Shown piece after piece: positions 41,954 to 50,444 of a stretch of 64,000 nucleotides of DNA. A model generated the notes under the pieces. It searched no databases. It saw only the letters and a list, made by a program, of their open reading frames with translations, and was not told the DNA's origin. Positions within the stretch are counted from its first letter, which is position 1, and each line of letters starts with the position of its first letter. The stretch covers positions 1 to 64,000 of the forward strand of contig NZ_SMKU01000007.1 in NCBI RefSeq assembly GCF_004349215.1, in the 5' to 3' direction. Made by a program: the position numbers and the translations under genes. Source of the stretch: Actinomadura rubrisoli (GTDB lineage Bacteria > Actinomycetota > Actinomycetes > Streptosporangiales > Streptosporangiaceae).

Positions 41954-43132
41954 TCAGGCGAAGACGTGCCGGGCCGCGCCCTGGACGAGCAGCTTGCCGG
42001 CCTGCTCGTAGGACTTCCGCTGGTGCATGATGTGCCGGGAGATCGTCATCAGGTCGCGCAGCGGCCGGTCGAACGGGCCGCTGGAGAACACCGCCTTCGA
42101 GCCGACCAGCTCCAGCGCCTGCAGCACCGCGTCGCGGCACAGGTCGGCCGTCAGCACGCCCGCCATCACCCCCCGGGCCCGCTGGGCGGGGGTGAGCACG
42201 CCGCCCGCCCAGAGCGTGTCGGAGAACTCCCCGGCCACCTCGTAGACGTACGCGTGCGCCGCCTGCAAGCGCGCCTCGGCCTCGGCGTAGCCCGCCAGCA
42301 CCCGGTACTCCTCGCGGATCGGCCTTCCGTCCGTCCCCACCTTGGTCCGCGCCAGGTCGAGCAGATCGTCCAGGACGTGCCGGGTCAGGCCGAGGGCGAC
42401 GCCGAGCCCGTTCAAGGCCAGCACGTCGGCGCTGCGGGTCAGCGGGGGCAGCCCCTCGCGGCCCTCGTAGCGCAGGGTGAACAGGTGCTCCTCGGGGACG
42501 AAGACGTCGTCCACCGAGTAGTCGGTGCTGCCGCTGCCCGCCAGCCCCGTCGTGTGCCACGTGTCGTGCAGGGTGACCTGCTCGATGGGCAGGAACGCCA
42601 GATGCTCGCGGATCTCCCCGTCGGCGTCGCGGACCGGCTCGCCGTCCACGTAGACGAACGCGCCGCACAGCACCCGGTCGGCGTTGCGCACCCCGCTCCC
42701 GAACGGCCACCTTCCGGTCAGCCGGTAGCCGCCCGGGACCGGCACCGCCCGCGCCGGCGGGATCCAGGCCCCCGCGGTCGCCAGGTCGATGGTCGGGAAG
42801 ATCTCCCGCGCGACGTCGTCCGGCAACTGGCCCGCGTAGAAGCCGCTGTCGGCGAGGATCTGCACCGCCCACCCGGCCGAGGCGTCGTGCCGGGCGATGG
42901 ACTCGATCATGCGGATCTGGTCCTCAAGCCGCATCTCGGGCCCGCCCCAGGCGCGCGGGAACGCGATCCGGAACACCCCGGCCTCACGCAGCCGCTCCAG
43001 CAGGTCGGGCGGCAGCCGGCGCTCCCGTTCGATGGTGTCCGCCGCGGCCCCGATGGCCGGTCCGAGCTTGTCGACCCGCTCCAGGATGTCCGCGGTCTCC
43101 AATGTGACCGGACGAACCGTGCCGCTGCTCAT
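41954..43132 (-). CDS. Acyl-CoA-dehydrogenase-fold flavin monooxygenase, second copy
   Basis: A 392-residue protein of the same superfamily as that at 36953 but clearly divergent. Features are LPPDLLERLREAGVFRIAFPRAWGGPEMRLEDQIRMIESIARHDASAGWAVQI, YRLTGRWPFGSGVRNADRVLCGAFVY and DTWHTTGLAGSGSTDYSVDDVFVPEEH. The catalytic base of true acyl-CoA dehydrogenases is not obvious, and its flavin reductase gene follows at once, supporting a monooxygenase. GAGGAGCGG precedes ATG 43132. The divergently placed copy suggests two successive or alternative hydroxylations. Confidence 0.82.
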   Translation of the reverse strand: MSSGTVRPVTLETADILERVDKLGPAIGAAADTIERERRLPPDLLERLREAGVFRIAFPRAWGGPEMRLEDQIRMIESIARHDASAGWAVQILADSGFYAGQLPDDVAREIFPTIDLATAGAWIPPARAVPVPGGYRLTGRWPFGSGVRNADRVLCGAFVYVDGEPVRDADGEIREHLAFLPIEQVTLHDTWHTTGLAGSGSTDYSVDDVFVPEEHLFTLRYEGREGLPPLTRSADVLALNGLGVALGLTRHVLDDLLDLARTKVGTDGRPIREEYRVLAGYAEAEARLQAAHAYVYEVAGEFSDTLWAGGVLTPAQRARGVMAGVLTADLCRDAVLQALELVGSKAVFSSGPFDRPLRDLMTISRHIMHQRKSYEQAGKLLVQGAARHVFA

Positions 43133-43244
43133 CAACCGCTCCTCGGTGTCTGGTGTCTTGCGGGTACCAGCAGAATCGCGAGATCGCGGCGGAGCGGCCA
43201 TGTGCCGCCCCACAGTCTTGCCCGGGGCGGCCTGTCACCGTGCC

Positions 43245-44450
43245 CTACTGCGGGCGGCGGCCCTGCCGCAGGGCGGTCGTGGCGAGCCAGAAGTGGATCC
43301 GGTCGCCGAAGGACGACAGGTCCCGGCCCGTGATGCGCTCGATGAGGCTCAGCCGGTAACGCATCGTGTTGCGGTGGATGAACAGTTCCTCGGCCGCCGG
43401 GCCGGTCGCGCAGTCATGGCTGAAATAGGCGTGCAGCGTATCGACGAGCTGGCCGCCGTGCTGCTCGTCGTAGTCCAGAAGCGGCTGCATCGCCATCGCG
43501 GCCAGCTCGTACATCGGCAGGTCGAGGTTGGCGCACAGGAGCGCGGCACCGAGGTTGATCTGCTCCCGATGGTTGATCCCCGGGCCGCGCTGCAGCGCGT
43601 CCTGGGCCTCGTAGTAGCCGAGCCGGACGCCGCTGACGCCCGGGTGCGCACCGCTCACCCCGACCCGGGCGTTGGGGCCGAGCTGCGCGAGATGCCCCAG
43701 CGTGAGCCGGGCGATCCGCTCCATCTCCTCCCCCTCCGGCACGAGGAGCATGAGCCGGCCTTGCACGGACGCCCGCACGTAGGGCTCGTTGCGCTGGGCG
43801 AGCAGCGCGTGCAGGTTCCAGGGGAACTTCTGCAGCCGCTTCGGCGAGCAGTCCGCGGCGCCGAGGATCACGTGGTTCGCCTGCCCGGTGTCGACCCCGA
43901 AGCCGCGCAGCCGGCGCTCGGAGTCCCAGTCCGGAATGGCCGCCGTGATGATGTCGTGGAAGAGCTGGGCGGCCAGCTCGCGGCGCCCGGACAGGATGGC
44001 GTGCAGCCGTCCGAGCTCAAGCGCCGCGACATTGGCCGCGAACCCCAGGAGCGGCAGGCAGCCGGGTCCGGTCGCCGTGCAGAGGAGCGCGACGACATCG
44101 CCCTCCAGCTCGACCGGAACGACCGTGAGCCCGTCGACCGCGGCACCGCCGTCCGGCTGCCAGACGCACAGGGCCTCGACGGGCCAGACCGCGCGGCGGG
44201 GGGCCTGCGCCAGCACGCTCCCCCGGAGGTCGATGAAAGCGGCCGGAGCGTCCAGGCGGCGGCGGAGCAGGGCGACCAGCGCGTCCATCCCCTGGCCGAG
44301 GGTCAGGCACTCCACCAGCTCGCGCTGCAGGTCCACCGGGTCGCCGTACGCGCCCGCGGCGCCGGGTTCCCGTGGCGGAAGATCGCTTGGCAGTGACGGA
44401 ACGACCTGGGGAATCGCCAACGCGAACCCTCCCTGGATCGGGTCGAACAC
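43245..44450 (-). CDS. PucR/CdaR-type transcriptional regulator
   Basis: A 401-residue regulator with an N-terminal sensing part, a GGDEF-like central region (about residues 170-310) and the PucR C-terminal helix-turn-helix LIHRNTMRYRLSLIERITGRDLSS type (LFIHRNTMRYRLSLIE). GTG 44450 lacks a clear ribosome site; TTG 44420, with GGGAGGG eight bases upstream, is a possible alternative. It lies 112 bp upstream of the monooxygenase-reductase pair on the same strand, so it is the likely activator of that pair. PucR proteins commonly respond to purine or aromatic catabolites. Confidence 0.85.
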   Translation of the reverse strand: MFDPIQGGFALAIPQVVPSLPSDLPPREPGAAGAYGDPVDLQRELVECLTLGQGMDALVALLRRRLDAPAAFIDLRGSVLAQAPRRAVWPVEALCVWQPDGGAAVDGLTVVPVELEGDVVALLCTATGPGCLPLLGFAANVAALELGRLHAILSGRRELAAQLFHDIITAAIPDWDSERRLRGFGVDTGQANHVILGAADCSPKRLQKFPWNLHALLAQRNEPYVRASVQGRLMLLVPEGEEMERIARLTLGHLAQLGPNARVGVSGAHPGVSGVRLGYYEAQDALQRGPGINHREQINLGAALLCANLDLPMYELAAMAMQPLLDYDEQHGGQLVDTLHAYFSHDCATGPAAEELFIHRNTMRYRLSLIERITGRDLSSFGDRIHFWLATTALRQGRRPQ

Positions 44451-44584
44451 GGATCGGGCTAGGAGGCGCCATCATCACCGTGCCCAAGACGAAACACCCG
44501 TGTCTAGTGCACCGACCCAGAATCGTCCCTACAAGGCTGTCTCCACGCACAGGACTGAGCGACCAGAGCGCCTCATGCCGGGTG

Positions 44585-45652
44585 TCAGCCGGACTGGCGG
44601 AGTCGGTGCGCGGCTGCTTCGGGGGTGATGTCGTTGATGAACGCTCCTGCGCCGGATTCGCTGGAGGCGAGGTATTTGAGCTTGTCGACGTCGCGGCGGA
44701 TGGTGAACAGCTGGCCGTAGAAGTGGGCGTGGACGTCGCGGTGGTGGAGGGGCGTCTGATGCCAGCACGCCATGTACGGGGTGGGGTCGTCGAAGAGCCC
44801 GTCGAAGCGGCGCAGGAGATCGCCGTACAGGGCCATCAGTTCGTCGCGTTCGTCGTCGGCGAGGGCGGTCAGGTCGGCTGCGCAGCGGCGGGGCGCGATG
44901 TGCACCTCGTAGGGCCAGCGCGCCGCTTCGGGGACGTAGGCGAGGAAGCGGCCGGTACCTGACACGACGCGCGGCCCCGCGGCCTCGCGTTCGACGACCG
45001 CGCACAGCAGGCAGCCGCCGTGCCGCACGCGATGATCGCGGGCCGCCCGCACCACGGCGGCCTGGACGGGCGGAAGGTAGGGATAGGCGTAGATCTGACC
45101 GTGCGGGTGGGAGAGCGTGGCTCCGACCTCGGCGCCGCGGTTCTCGAACACGAACACGCTCTGCACGCCGGGCAGCTCCGACAGCCGCGCGGTGCGGTCG
45201 GCCCATGCCCGCCCGATCGTCTCCAGCCGCTGCCGCGGCAGCGCGGCGACGGACTGGTCGTGGCCGGCGGAGAAGCAGACCACCTCGGTGCGTCCGCCGA
45301 CCGCGCCGCCGAGGGAGGGGAACCGGTTGTCGAACACCGCGACGTGGTAGTCGTCGGCGGGGATCTCCGACGGGTGCCCCGGACGGGACGGGCACAGCGG
45401 GCAGCGGCCGCCGGCCGAGCCGGCGGTCCTGGTCTGCCTGTGCGCCGCGATCAGGACGGGCTGCCTTGTCAGGGGGTCGATCCGCAGTTCGGCGGCCGGT
45501 GTGAAGGCCGCGAGGTCGCGCTCGTCGGCGGCCCGCCGGTCGTGCCCCGGCCCGTCGTCGTAGTAGTGGATCGCCCGCCCGTCGGCGAGCGTCCCCGAGG
45601 TCCGGTACAGGGGGGCCTGTGGCAGCGATCGGAGATCCTGGTCGTCCAGCAT
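44585..45652 (-). CDS. galT: Galactose-1-phosphate uridylyltransferase
   Basis: A 355-residue HIT-superfamily enzyme moving UMP from UDP-glucose to galactose-1-phosphate in the Leloir pathway. The catalytic His lies in SHPHGQIYAYP, a zinc site is suggested by CPLCPSRPG, and the C terminus has PYMACWHQTPLHHRDVHAHFYG. I choose ATG 45652 because CAGGGGAC lies before it; the open frame extends upstream through ATG 45688. Its gene is 94 bp from the DeoR stop, and CAACA-type repeats resembling those before the DeoR gene lie just upstream. Confidence 0.95.
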   Translation of the reverse strand: MLDDQDLRSLPQAPLYRTSGTLADGRAIHYYDDGPGHDRRAADERDLAAFTPAAELRIDPLTRQPVLIAAHRQTRTAGSAGGRCPLCPSRPGHPSEIPADDYHVAVFDNRFPSLGGAVGGRTEVVCFSAGHDQSVAALPRQRLETIGRAWADRTARLSELPGVQSVFVFENRGAEVGATLSHPHGQIYAYPYLPPVQAAVVRAARDHRVRHGGCLLCAVVEREAAGPRVVSGTGRFLAYVPEAARWPYEVHIAPRRCAADLTALADDERDELMALYGDLLRRFDGLFDDPTPYMACWHQTPLHHRDVHAHFYGQLFTIRRDVDKLKYLASSESGAGAFINDITPEAAAHRLRQSG

Positions 45653-45710
45653 GAGTCCCCTGCCCGTCGAAGGCGCCATCTCGTCCATGTTTGATTGTGT
45701 TGTATCACTC

Positions 45711-45730
45711 TCAACATAAACCAACAAGTC
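45711..45730. promoter_or_regulatory. Repeats upstream of galT resembling those of the DeoR gene
   Basis: TCAACATAAA (45711-45720) and CCAACAAGTC (45721-45730) form a 10-bp direct repeat of a CAACA core, 60-80 bp upstream of galT. They resemble the CCAACATA repeats at 46534-46560, so the DeoR protein probably binds both. Confidence 0.5.
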
Positions 45731-45746
45731 CGATACCTCGCGCGGG

Positions 45747-46514
45747 TCACACGACGACGAGGGCGCCCACGTGGGCGGCGAGGTCCTCCCGTGCGGCCTC
45801 GCTCAGGCCGCTGTCGGTGACGAGGACGTCCGCGTCCCTCAGGTCGGCGATCGTGCTGATGCCCACGACCTCCCACTTGGTGTGGTCCGCGAGCACGATC
45901 CGGCGGCGGGCGGCCGCGACCAGCGCGCGGTCGGTCTCGGCCTCCATCAGGTTCGGAGTCGTGAATCCCGCGTGCAGGCTCATCCCGTGCACGCCCAGCA
46001 GCAGCAGGTCGACGTTGAGAGATTTGATGGCGGCCACCGCGATGGGCCCGACGAGCGCGTCGGACGGGGTGCGGATGCCGCCCGTCAGGACCACCGTCTG
46101 ATCGGCCCGGCCCCTGCCGTGGAACACGTCGGCCACCCTCATCGAGTTGGTGACCACGGTCAGCCGGGGGACCTCGATGAGCCGATGGGCCAGCGTCCAG
46201 GTGGTCGTGCCCGCGGAGATCGCGATCGTGGCACCGGGCTGGACCAGCGAGACCGCGTGGGCGGCGATCGCCTCCTTCTCGGCCTGGCCGACCGCCAGCT
46301 TGACCTCGAAGCCGGGCTCCTCCGCCGAGGGCGGGCCCGCCCGGGTCGCTCCGCCGTGCACCTTCACCACCAGCGAGCGTTCGGCCAGCGCCTCAAGGTC
46401 GCGGCGGATCGTCATGTCGGACACCCCGAACCGGCCGACCAGATCCGCGACGCGCACCGAGCCGTGCCCGTTGACCAGGTCGACGATCTCCTGCCTGCGC
46501 TGCTGCGCGAGCAT
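45747..46514 (-). CDS. DeoR-family transcriptional regulator of the galactose genes
   Basis: A 255-residue DeoR protein. Residues 1-60 hold the DNA-binding domain (RRQEIVDLVNGHGSVRVADLVGRFGVSDMTIRRDLEALAE); the remainder is the sugar-phosphate-sensing DeoRC domain with AISAGTTTWTLAHRL and ADHTKWEVVGI. ATG 46514 follows GGAGGAGGGAC; the frame is open further up but the family starts here. It is flanked by galT downstream and galK divergently, so it most likely represses the Leloir genes and responds to a galactose-related phosphate. Confidence 0.9.
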   Translation of the reverse strand: MLAQQRRQEIVDLVNGHGSVRVADLVGRFGVSDMTIRRDLEALAERSLVVKVHGGATRAGPPSAEEPGFEVKLAVGQAEKEAIAAHAVSLVQPGATIAISAGTTTWTLAHRLIEVPRLTVVTNSMRVADVFHGRGRADQTVVLTGGIRTPSDALVGPIAVAAIKSLNVDLLLLGVHGMSLHAGFTTPNLMEAETDRALVAAARRRIVLADHTKWEVVGISTIADLRDADVLVTDSGLSEAAREDLAAHVGALVVV

Positions 46515-46533
46515 CCGTCCCTCCTCCACTACC

Positions 46534-46560
46534 CCAACATAGTCCAACATAACTCGACAC
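46534..46560. promoter_or_regulatory. Three 10-bp direct repeats in the DeoR-galK promoter region
   Basis: CCAACATA recurs at 46534-46541 and 46544-46551, exactly one helical turn apart, followed by a weaker TCGACACA at 46554. The site lies 20-50 bp upstream of the DeoR start and about 90 bp before galK. Phased direct repeats are a common arrangement for DeoR-family operators. Confidence 0.65.
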
Positions 46561-46652
46561 ATTCCGAGCTCAAGACCTCTTGACCTCGCCGCCGAGGAGG
46601 TGGAACTCTCCGTCAATGCTCGCATGGAGCGTCTCGGCTAGGGGGAGCGAAC

Positions 46653-47792
46653 ATGACCGGCGATCGGCTGCTGGAGATGCAAACAGGTTTCAACACTATC
46701 TTTCACCAGGACCCCCACGGCATCTGGGCCGCCCCCGGCAGGGTGAACCTGATCGGCGAGCACACCGACTACAACGCCGGATACGTGCTCCCCCTCGCGC
46801 TCCCCCACACGACCCTCGTCGCCGCCCGGCCGCGAACCGACGGCAGGCTGCGCGTCTTCTCCGCGACACACAGCGAGGACGGTCTGCTCGACCTCGGCCT
46901 CCCGGATCTGGAACCCGCCGCAGCACACGGCTGGAGCGCCTACCCCGCCGGGGTCGCCTGGACGCTGCGTCTCGAAGGCCACCCCGTCAGCGGCGCGGAC
47001 CTGTACATCGACGGCGACGTCCCGGTCGGCGCCGGCCTGTCCTCCTCCGCCTCCCTGGAATGCGCCGTCGCCATCGCGTTGGACGACCTGTACGGCCTCG
47101 GCCTGGCACCGGCCGACCTGGCCCGGATCGCGCGGCGCGCCGAGAACGAGTTCGCCGGGGTCCCCTGCGGCATCCTCGACCAGATGGCGAGCGTCGCCTG
47201 CCGCGCCGGCCACGGCCTCTTCCTCGACACCCGCGACCTGTCGTCCCGGCACGTCCCGATGGACTTCGAGGCCGCCGGGACGCGCCTGCTCGTCATCGAC
47301 ACCCACGTGAAGCACGACCTGGGCGACGGGGCCTACGGCGAGTTGCGCGCGGGCTGCGAGGAAGCGGCCCGGCTCCTCGGCGTCGAGCACCTCCGGGACC
47401 TCACCGCCCCGGCCCGCCTGCCCGACCCGGTGCTGACCCGCCTGGTCCGGCACGCCGTCACCGAGAACGCCCGCGTCCTCGCGACCGTCGAGGCGCTCGA
47501 CGCCGGCGACTGGGAACGGGTCGGCGCCATCCTGCACGACGGGCACGCCTCGATCCGCGACGACTTCCAGATCACCTGCCCCGAGACCGACCTGGTGGCC
47601 GCGACCGCCGAACGGCACGGCGCGCTCGGCGCCCGCCAGACCGGCGGCGGCTTCGGCGGCTCGGTCATCGCCCTGGTCCGGACGCAGGACGCCGACCGGG
47701 TGGCCCGCGCCGTCATCGAGACGCCCACCGGCCATCCCTCTCCCACGGTCTTCACCGCCGTCGCGGGCCCCGGCGCCCGCCGCCTGAAATGA
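46653..47792 (+). CDS. galK: Galactokinase
   Basis: A 379-residue GHMP kinase phosphorylating galactose at C1. The signature GRVNLIGEHTDYNAGYVLPLAL lies at about residues 29-50, the ATP loop PVGAGLSSSASLE at about 128-140, and the C-terminal motif RQTGGGFGGSVIALV is present. GGGGGAG precedes ATG 46653. It is divergent from the DeoR gene and 0.9 kb from galT. A galE epimerase gene is not in the window. Confidence 0.95.
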   Translation: MTGDRLLEMQTGFNTIFHQDPHGIWAAPGRVNLIGEHTDYNAGYVLPLALPHTTLVAARPRTDGRLRVFSATHSEDGLLDLGLPDLEPAAAHGWSAYPAGVAWTLRLEGHPVSGADLYIDGDVPVGAGLSSSASLECAVAIALDDLYGLGLAPADLARIARRAENEFAGVPCGILDQMASVACRAGHGLFLDTRDLSSRHVPMDFEAAGTRLLVIDTHVKHDLGDGAYGELRAGCEEAARLLGVEHLRDLTAPARLPDPVLTRLVRHAVTENARVLATVEALDAGDWERVGAILHDGHASIRDDFQITCPETDLVAATAERHGALGARQTGGGFGGSVIALVRTQDADRVARAVIETPTGHPSPTVFTAVAGPGARRLK

Positions 47793-47820
47793 GCGGGCAC
47801 GGTGGTCCGGGGACCGCGGG

Positions 47821-48462
47821 TCAGCCGGTGAGGCGGGCGATGATCCTTTCCTTGCCGCTCTGCCAGTTGGCCTTGAGCGCCTCCACGGCCCCCTCGATGT
47901 CCATGGAGACCAGGTGCTCGGCGATCCGCTCGTGCTCCTCGGCCGAGCGTTCCAGCACCTCGGAGTCGCCCACCGCGACGCGCTCGTAGCGGTGCATGGT
48001 GAGCTTGAGGGAGGTGATCAGGTCCATCAGCCGCTCGTTCGGGCAGCCGGACAGCAGCAGATCGTGCCAGGCGTCGTCGTAGCGCTCTATTAACTCGTGC
48101 TCCGCCTCGGGCACCGAGAACGCGCGGGCCTCCTCCAGCAGCCGCGGCGCGACCGAGCGCAGGTAGTCGGGGTCGGTCAGCTCCAGCGCCAGCGACTCCA
48201 GCGTGGCGACGATCGTCGTCAGGTCGTCGAACTCCCCGGGGCTCATCGGCGCGAAGCGGAATCCCTTGCCGCGCTCGCTGACGATGATCCCCTCGCGCTC
48301 CAGCCCGATGAGCGCCTCGCGGAGGGGGGTGCGGCTCACGCCCAGCTCGGCGGCCAGCACCATTTCGTTGATCGGCTCGTCGGCTGCGAAGTCGCCCTGG
48401 CCCAGCCGGTCGAGGATCTCGTCTTTGATCTGTTCGCGGAGGGGGCGGCGGTCGATCGGCAT
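47821..48462 (-). CDS. GntR-family regulator, FCD (FadR) type
   Basis: A 213-residue regulator. The winged helix is at about residues 5-70 (LREQIKDEILDRLGQGDFAADEPINEMVLAAELGVSRTPLREALIGLEREGIIV); the FCD ligand domain follows, with His residues in YDDAWHDLLLSGCPNERL and SAEEHERIAEHLVSMDIEGA that fit the family's metal-ligand pocket. It is encoded just downstream of an SDR and a split glycine dehydrogenase on the same strand. A GTATAC-centred palindrome at 53443-53456 is its best candidate site in the window. Confidence 0.9.
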   Translation of the reverse strand: MPIDRRPLREQIKDEILDRLGQGDFAADEPINEMVLAAELGVSRTPLREALIGLEREGIIVSERGKGFRFAPMSPGEFDDLTTIVATLESLALELTDPDYLRSVAPRLLEEARAFSVPEAEHELIERYDDAWHDLLLSGCPNERLMDLITSLKLTMHRYERVAVGDSEVLERSAEEHERIAEHLVSMDIEGAVEALKANWQSGKERIIARLTG

Positions 48463-48502
48463 CCTGTCATCCTCTCGTGCGGGGGCGTTTCAAGTCCGCC
48501 GT

Positions 48503-49261
48503 TCACGCCGTCCCGGCGCCGTCGACGGGGATGACCGCTCCGCTCACGAACGAGGCCGCGTCGCCCGCCAGGAACGCCACCACGTGCGCGATCTCGTCGG
48601 GCCTGCCGACCCGGCCCAGCGGCCGGTCCGCCGCGTCCGCGTAGAACGCCTCAAGGGAGCCGCCGAGCTGGCGGGCCTCCTCGGCGAGCATGCCGGTGGC
48701 CGTGTCGCCCGGGCACACGCAGTTGACCCGGATGTTCTGCGGCCCGTGGTCGATCGCCATCGCGCGGGTCATGTTCACCACGGCGCCCTTGGACGCGCAG
48801 TACGACACGGCCCGCGCGCCGCCCTGGATGCCCCAGCCCGAGCCCGCGTTGATGATGCTGCCGCCCCCGGCCGCCGCCATCACCGGTATCGCCGCCCGGC
48901 TCATCAGCATGATCGATTTGATGTTGACGGCCATCACCAGGTCCCAGTCCTCCTCGCTGATCTCGCAGACGGTGGAGCGGCGGATGAGGCCGGCGTTGTT
49001 GAACAGGACGTCCAGGCCGCCGTAGGTCTCCCGCGCGGCGGCGACGAAGCGCGCGCAGTCGGACGCGTCGGACACGTCGCCGCGCACGAACGCGGCGCGC
49101 CCGCCCGCGGCCTCGATGGCCTTCGCGGCCTGCCCGCCCGCCTCGTCCACGTCGGCCAGCACGACCGCGGCGCCCAGGCCGGCCATCAGCTCGGCGGTGG
49201 CCCGCCCGATGCCGGACGCCGCCCCGGTGACGACGGCGGTCTTGCCCTCCAGTGAGTTCAC
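48503..49261 (-). CDS. Short-chain dehydrogenase/reductase in the glycine-dehydrogenase cluster
   Basis: A 252-residue classical SDR. The cofactor site is TGAASGIGRATAELMAGLG, with NNAG, catalytic Ser in NAGSGWG, Tyr-Lys in VSYCASKGAV and C-terminal VSGAVIPVDGAGTA. GTG 49261 is chosen since AGGAAGGA lies before it, while the in-frame TTG at 49267 is too close to that site. Together with the following kinase and glycine dehydrogenase genes it forms one minus-strand run from 53380 to 47821. It probably oxidises a hydroxy acid or sugar-derived alcohol. Confidence 0.88.
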   Translation of the reverse strand: MNSLEGKTAVVTGAASGIGRATAELMAGLGAAVVLADVDEAGGQAAKAIEAAGGRAAFVRGDVSDASDCARFVAAARETYGGLDVLFNNAGLIRRSTVCEISEEDWDLVMAVNIKSIMLMSRAAIPVMAAAGGGSIINAGSGWGIQGGARAVSYCASKGAVVNMTRAMAIDHGPQNIRVNCVCPGDTATGMLAEEARQLGGSLEAFYADAADRPLGRVGRPDEIAHVVAFLAGDAASFVSGAVIPVDGAGTA

Positions 49262-49291
49262 GTTCAATTCCTTCCTAGCATCGGACCGGCG

Positions 49292-50413
49292 TCATCGGAC
49301 GGGGTACATGGCGGTACTGCCGTGGCCGGTCAGCACGGGCAGGTGGCCGCGCAGGTCGTCGTCGAGCTTCTCGTCGCCGGTGTCGACCAGCAGCGGACGC
49401 CCGCCCAGCGAGGCGAGCTTGGCCTCCGTCGCCACGACGATCAGCCGGTCGCGGCCCGCCGCGCGCAGCACGTCCGGCGAGATCTGCTGGTTGCCCCGGC
49501 CGAGCAGGAAGCCCTGCCCGCCGATCGGCGTCACGGCGATCCACGCTGGAGACGCCCCGACCAGCGCCTCCAGCTCGGCGGCGGACACGTCCGCGGCGGC
49601 GACCCGGCCGCCGGCCAGCACGTTCACGCCCATGACGGGCACGTCGGCGCCGAGCACGGCGGCGATAGCGCGGGTGGTGCCGCCCGGGCCGAGGACCAGC
49701 AGGCCGGACGGTCCCGGACGGGCGGCCAGGTCGGCGGCGATACCGGAGACCGATGCGGGGCTGGTGACCGTGCCGCCCATCTTCCGCTGCTGCACGCGCA
49801 CCGGAATGTCCGGGACCCGCAGGTAGCCGTACAGCCGGGCGGAGACCCGGCCGCCGCGGACGGCGTCCTCGTCCAGGTCCATCACCTCGGCCTCGCGCAG
49901 CGGCACGCCGCCGGCCGCCATCAGCGCAGCCGCCTCCCCCGCGGCGCGCGGGCTCACGCCGAACACCGCCGAGTGCATCTTCACGCCGGTCGGCACGCCG
50001 AGCACGGGAACCGAGGGCCCGACCGCGTCCAGGATGTCGCGCGCGGTCCCGTCGCCGCCGGCGAACAGCAGCAGATCGACCCGCGACGCGAGCGCGGCGG
50101 CGGCGCGCACGGTGTCGGACGGCGTCGTCGGCGAACCGGGCGTGTGGCAGACCTCGGGCGTCAGCCCGGCCGCGACGACGGCGTCCGCGCCCATGGCCCC
50201 GGCCGCCGTCCGCACCGTGATGCCGCCGCCGAGCCGGGAGCGCAGCTCCTCCAGGGCGAGCGCGGCGCGCTCGCCCGCCCGGGACCGCGCGCCGAGGGCG
50301 CGCGCCCTGGCCTGGACGTCCGCGCCGTCGCTGCCCTTGAGGCCGACCCGCCCGCCGAGCCCGGCGACCGGGTTCACCACCAGCCCGAGCCTCATCCGCG
50401 CCCCGGGACCCAT
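49292..50413 (-). CDS. ATP-NAD/AcoX-family kinase-like protein
   Basis: A 373-residue protein of the NAD-kinase superfamily. LGLVVNPVAGLGGRVGLKGSDG at the N terminus and LLFAGGDGTARDILDAVG carry the diacylglycerol/NAD-kinase GGDGT nucleotide motif; the second half has GLLVLGPGGTTRAIAAVLGADVPVMGVNVLAGG. The AcoX branch is found beside acetoin catabolism genes and has no established reaction that I know of. AAGGAGG lies before ATG 50413. It sits between the SDR and gcvPB on the same strand, so phosphorylation of a small metabolite feeding this pathway is plausible. Confidence 0.85.
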   Translation of the reverse strand: MGPGARMRLGLVVNPVAGLGGRVGLKGSDGADVQARARALGARSRAGERAALALEELRSRLGGGITVRTAAGAMGADAVVAAGLTPEVCHTPGSPTTPSDTVRAAAALASRVDLLLFAGGDGTARDILDAVGPSVPVLGVPTGVKMHSAVFGVSPRAAGEAAALMAAGGVPLREAEVMDLDEDAVRGGRVSARLYGYLRVPDIPVRVQQRKMGGTVTSPASVSGIAADLAARPGPSGLLVLGPGGTTRAIAAVLGADVPVMGVNVLAGGRVAAADVSAAELEALVGASPAWIAVTPIGGQGFLLGRGNQQISPDVLRAAGRDRLIVVATEAKLASLGGRPLLVDTGDEKLDDDLRGHLPVLTGHGSTAMYPVR

Positions 50414-50444
50414 GCCGGCCTCCTTACCCCCCGGCTCGCTTCAC

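Noticed and set aside
38437-44450. A terpenoid biosynthetic gene cluster around the terpene synthase
   Set aside because: The neighbouring VOC, LLM and monooxygenase genes are oriented and regulated as catabolic units, and no prenyltransferase or P450 is present.
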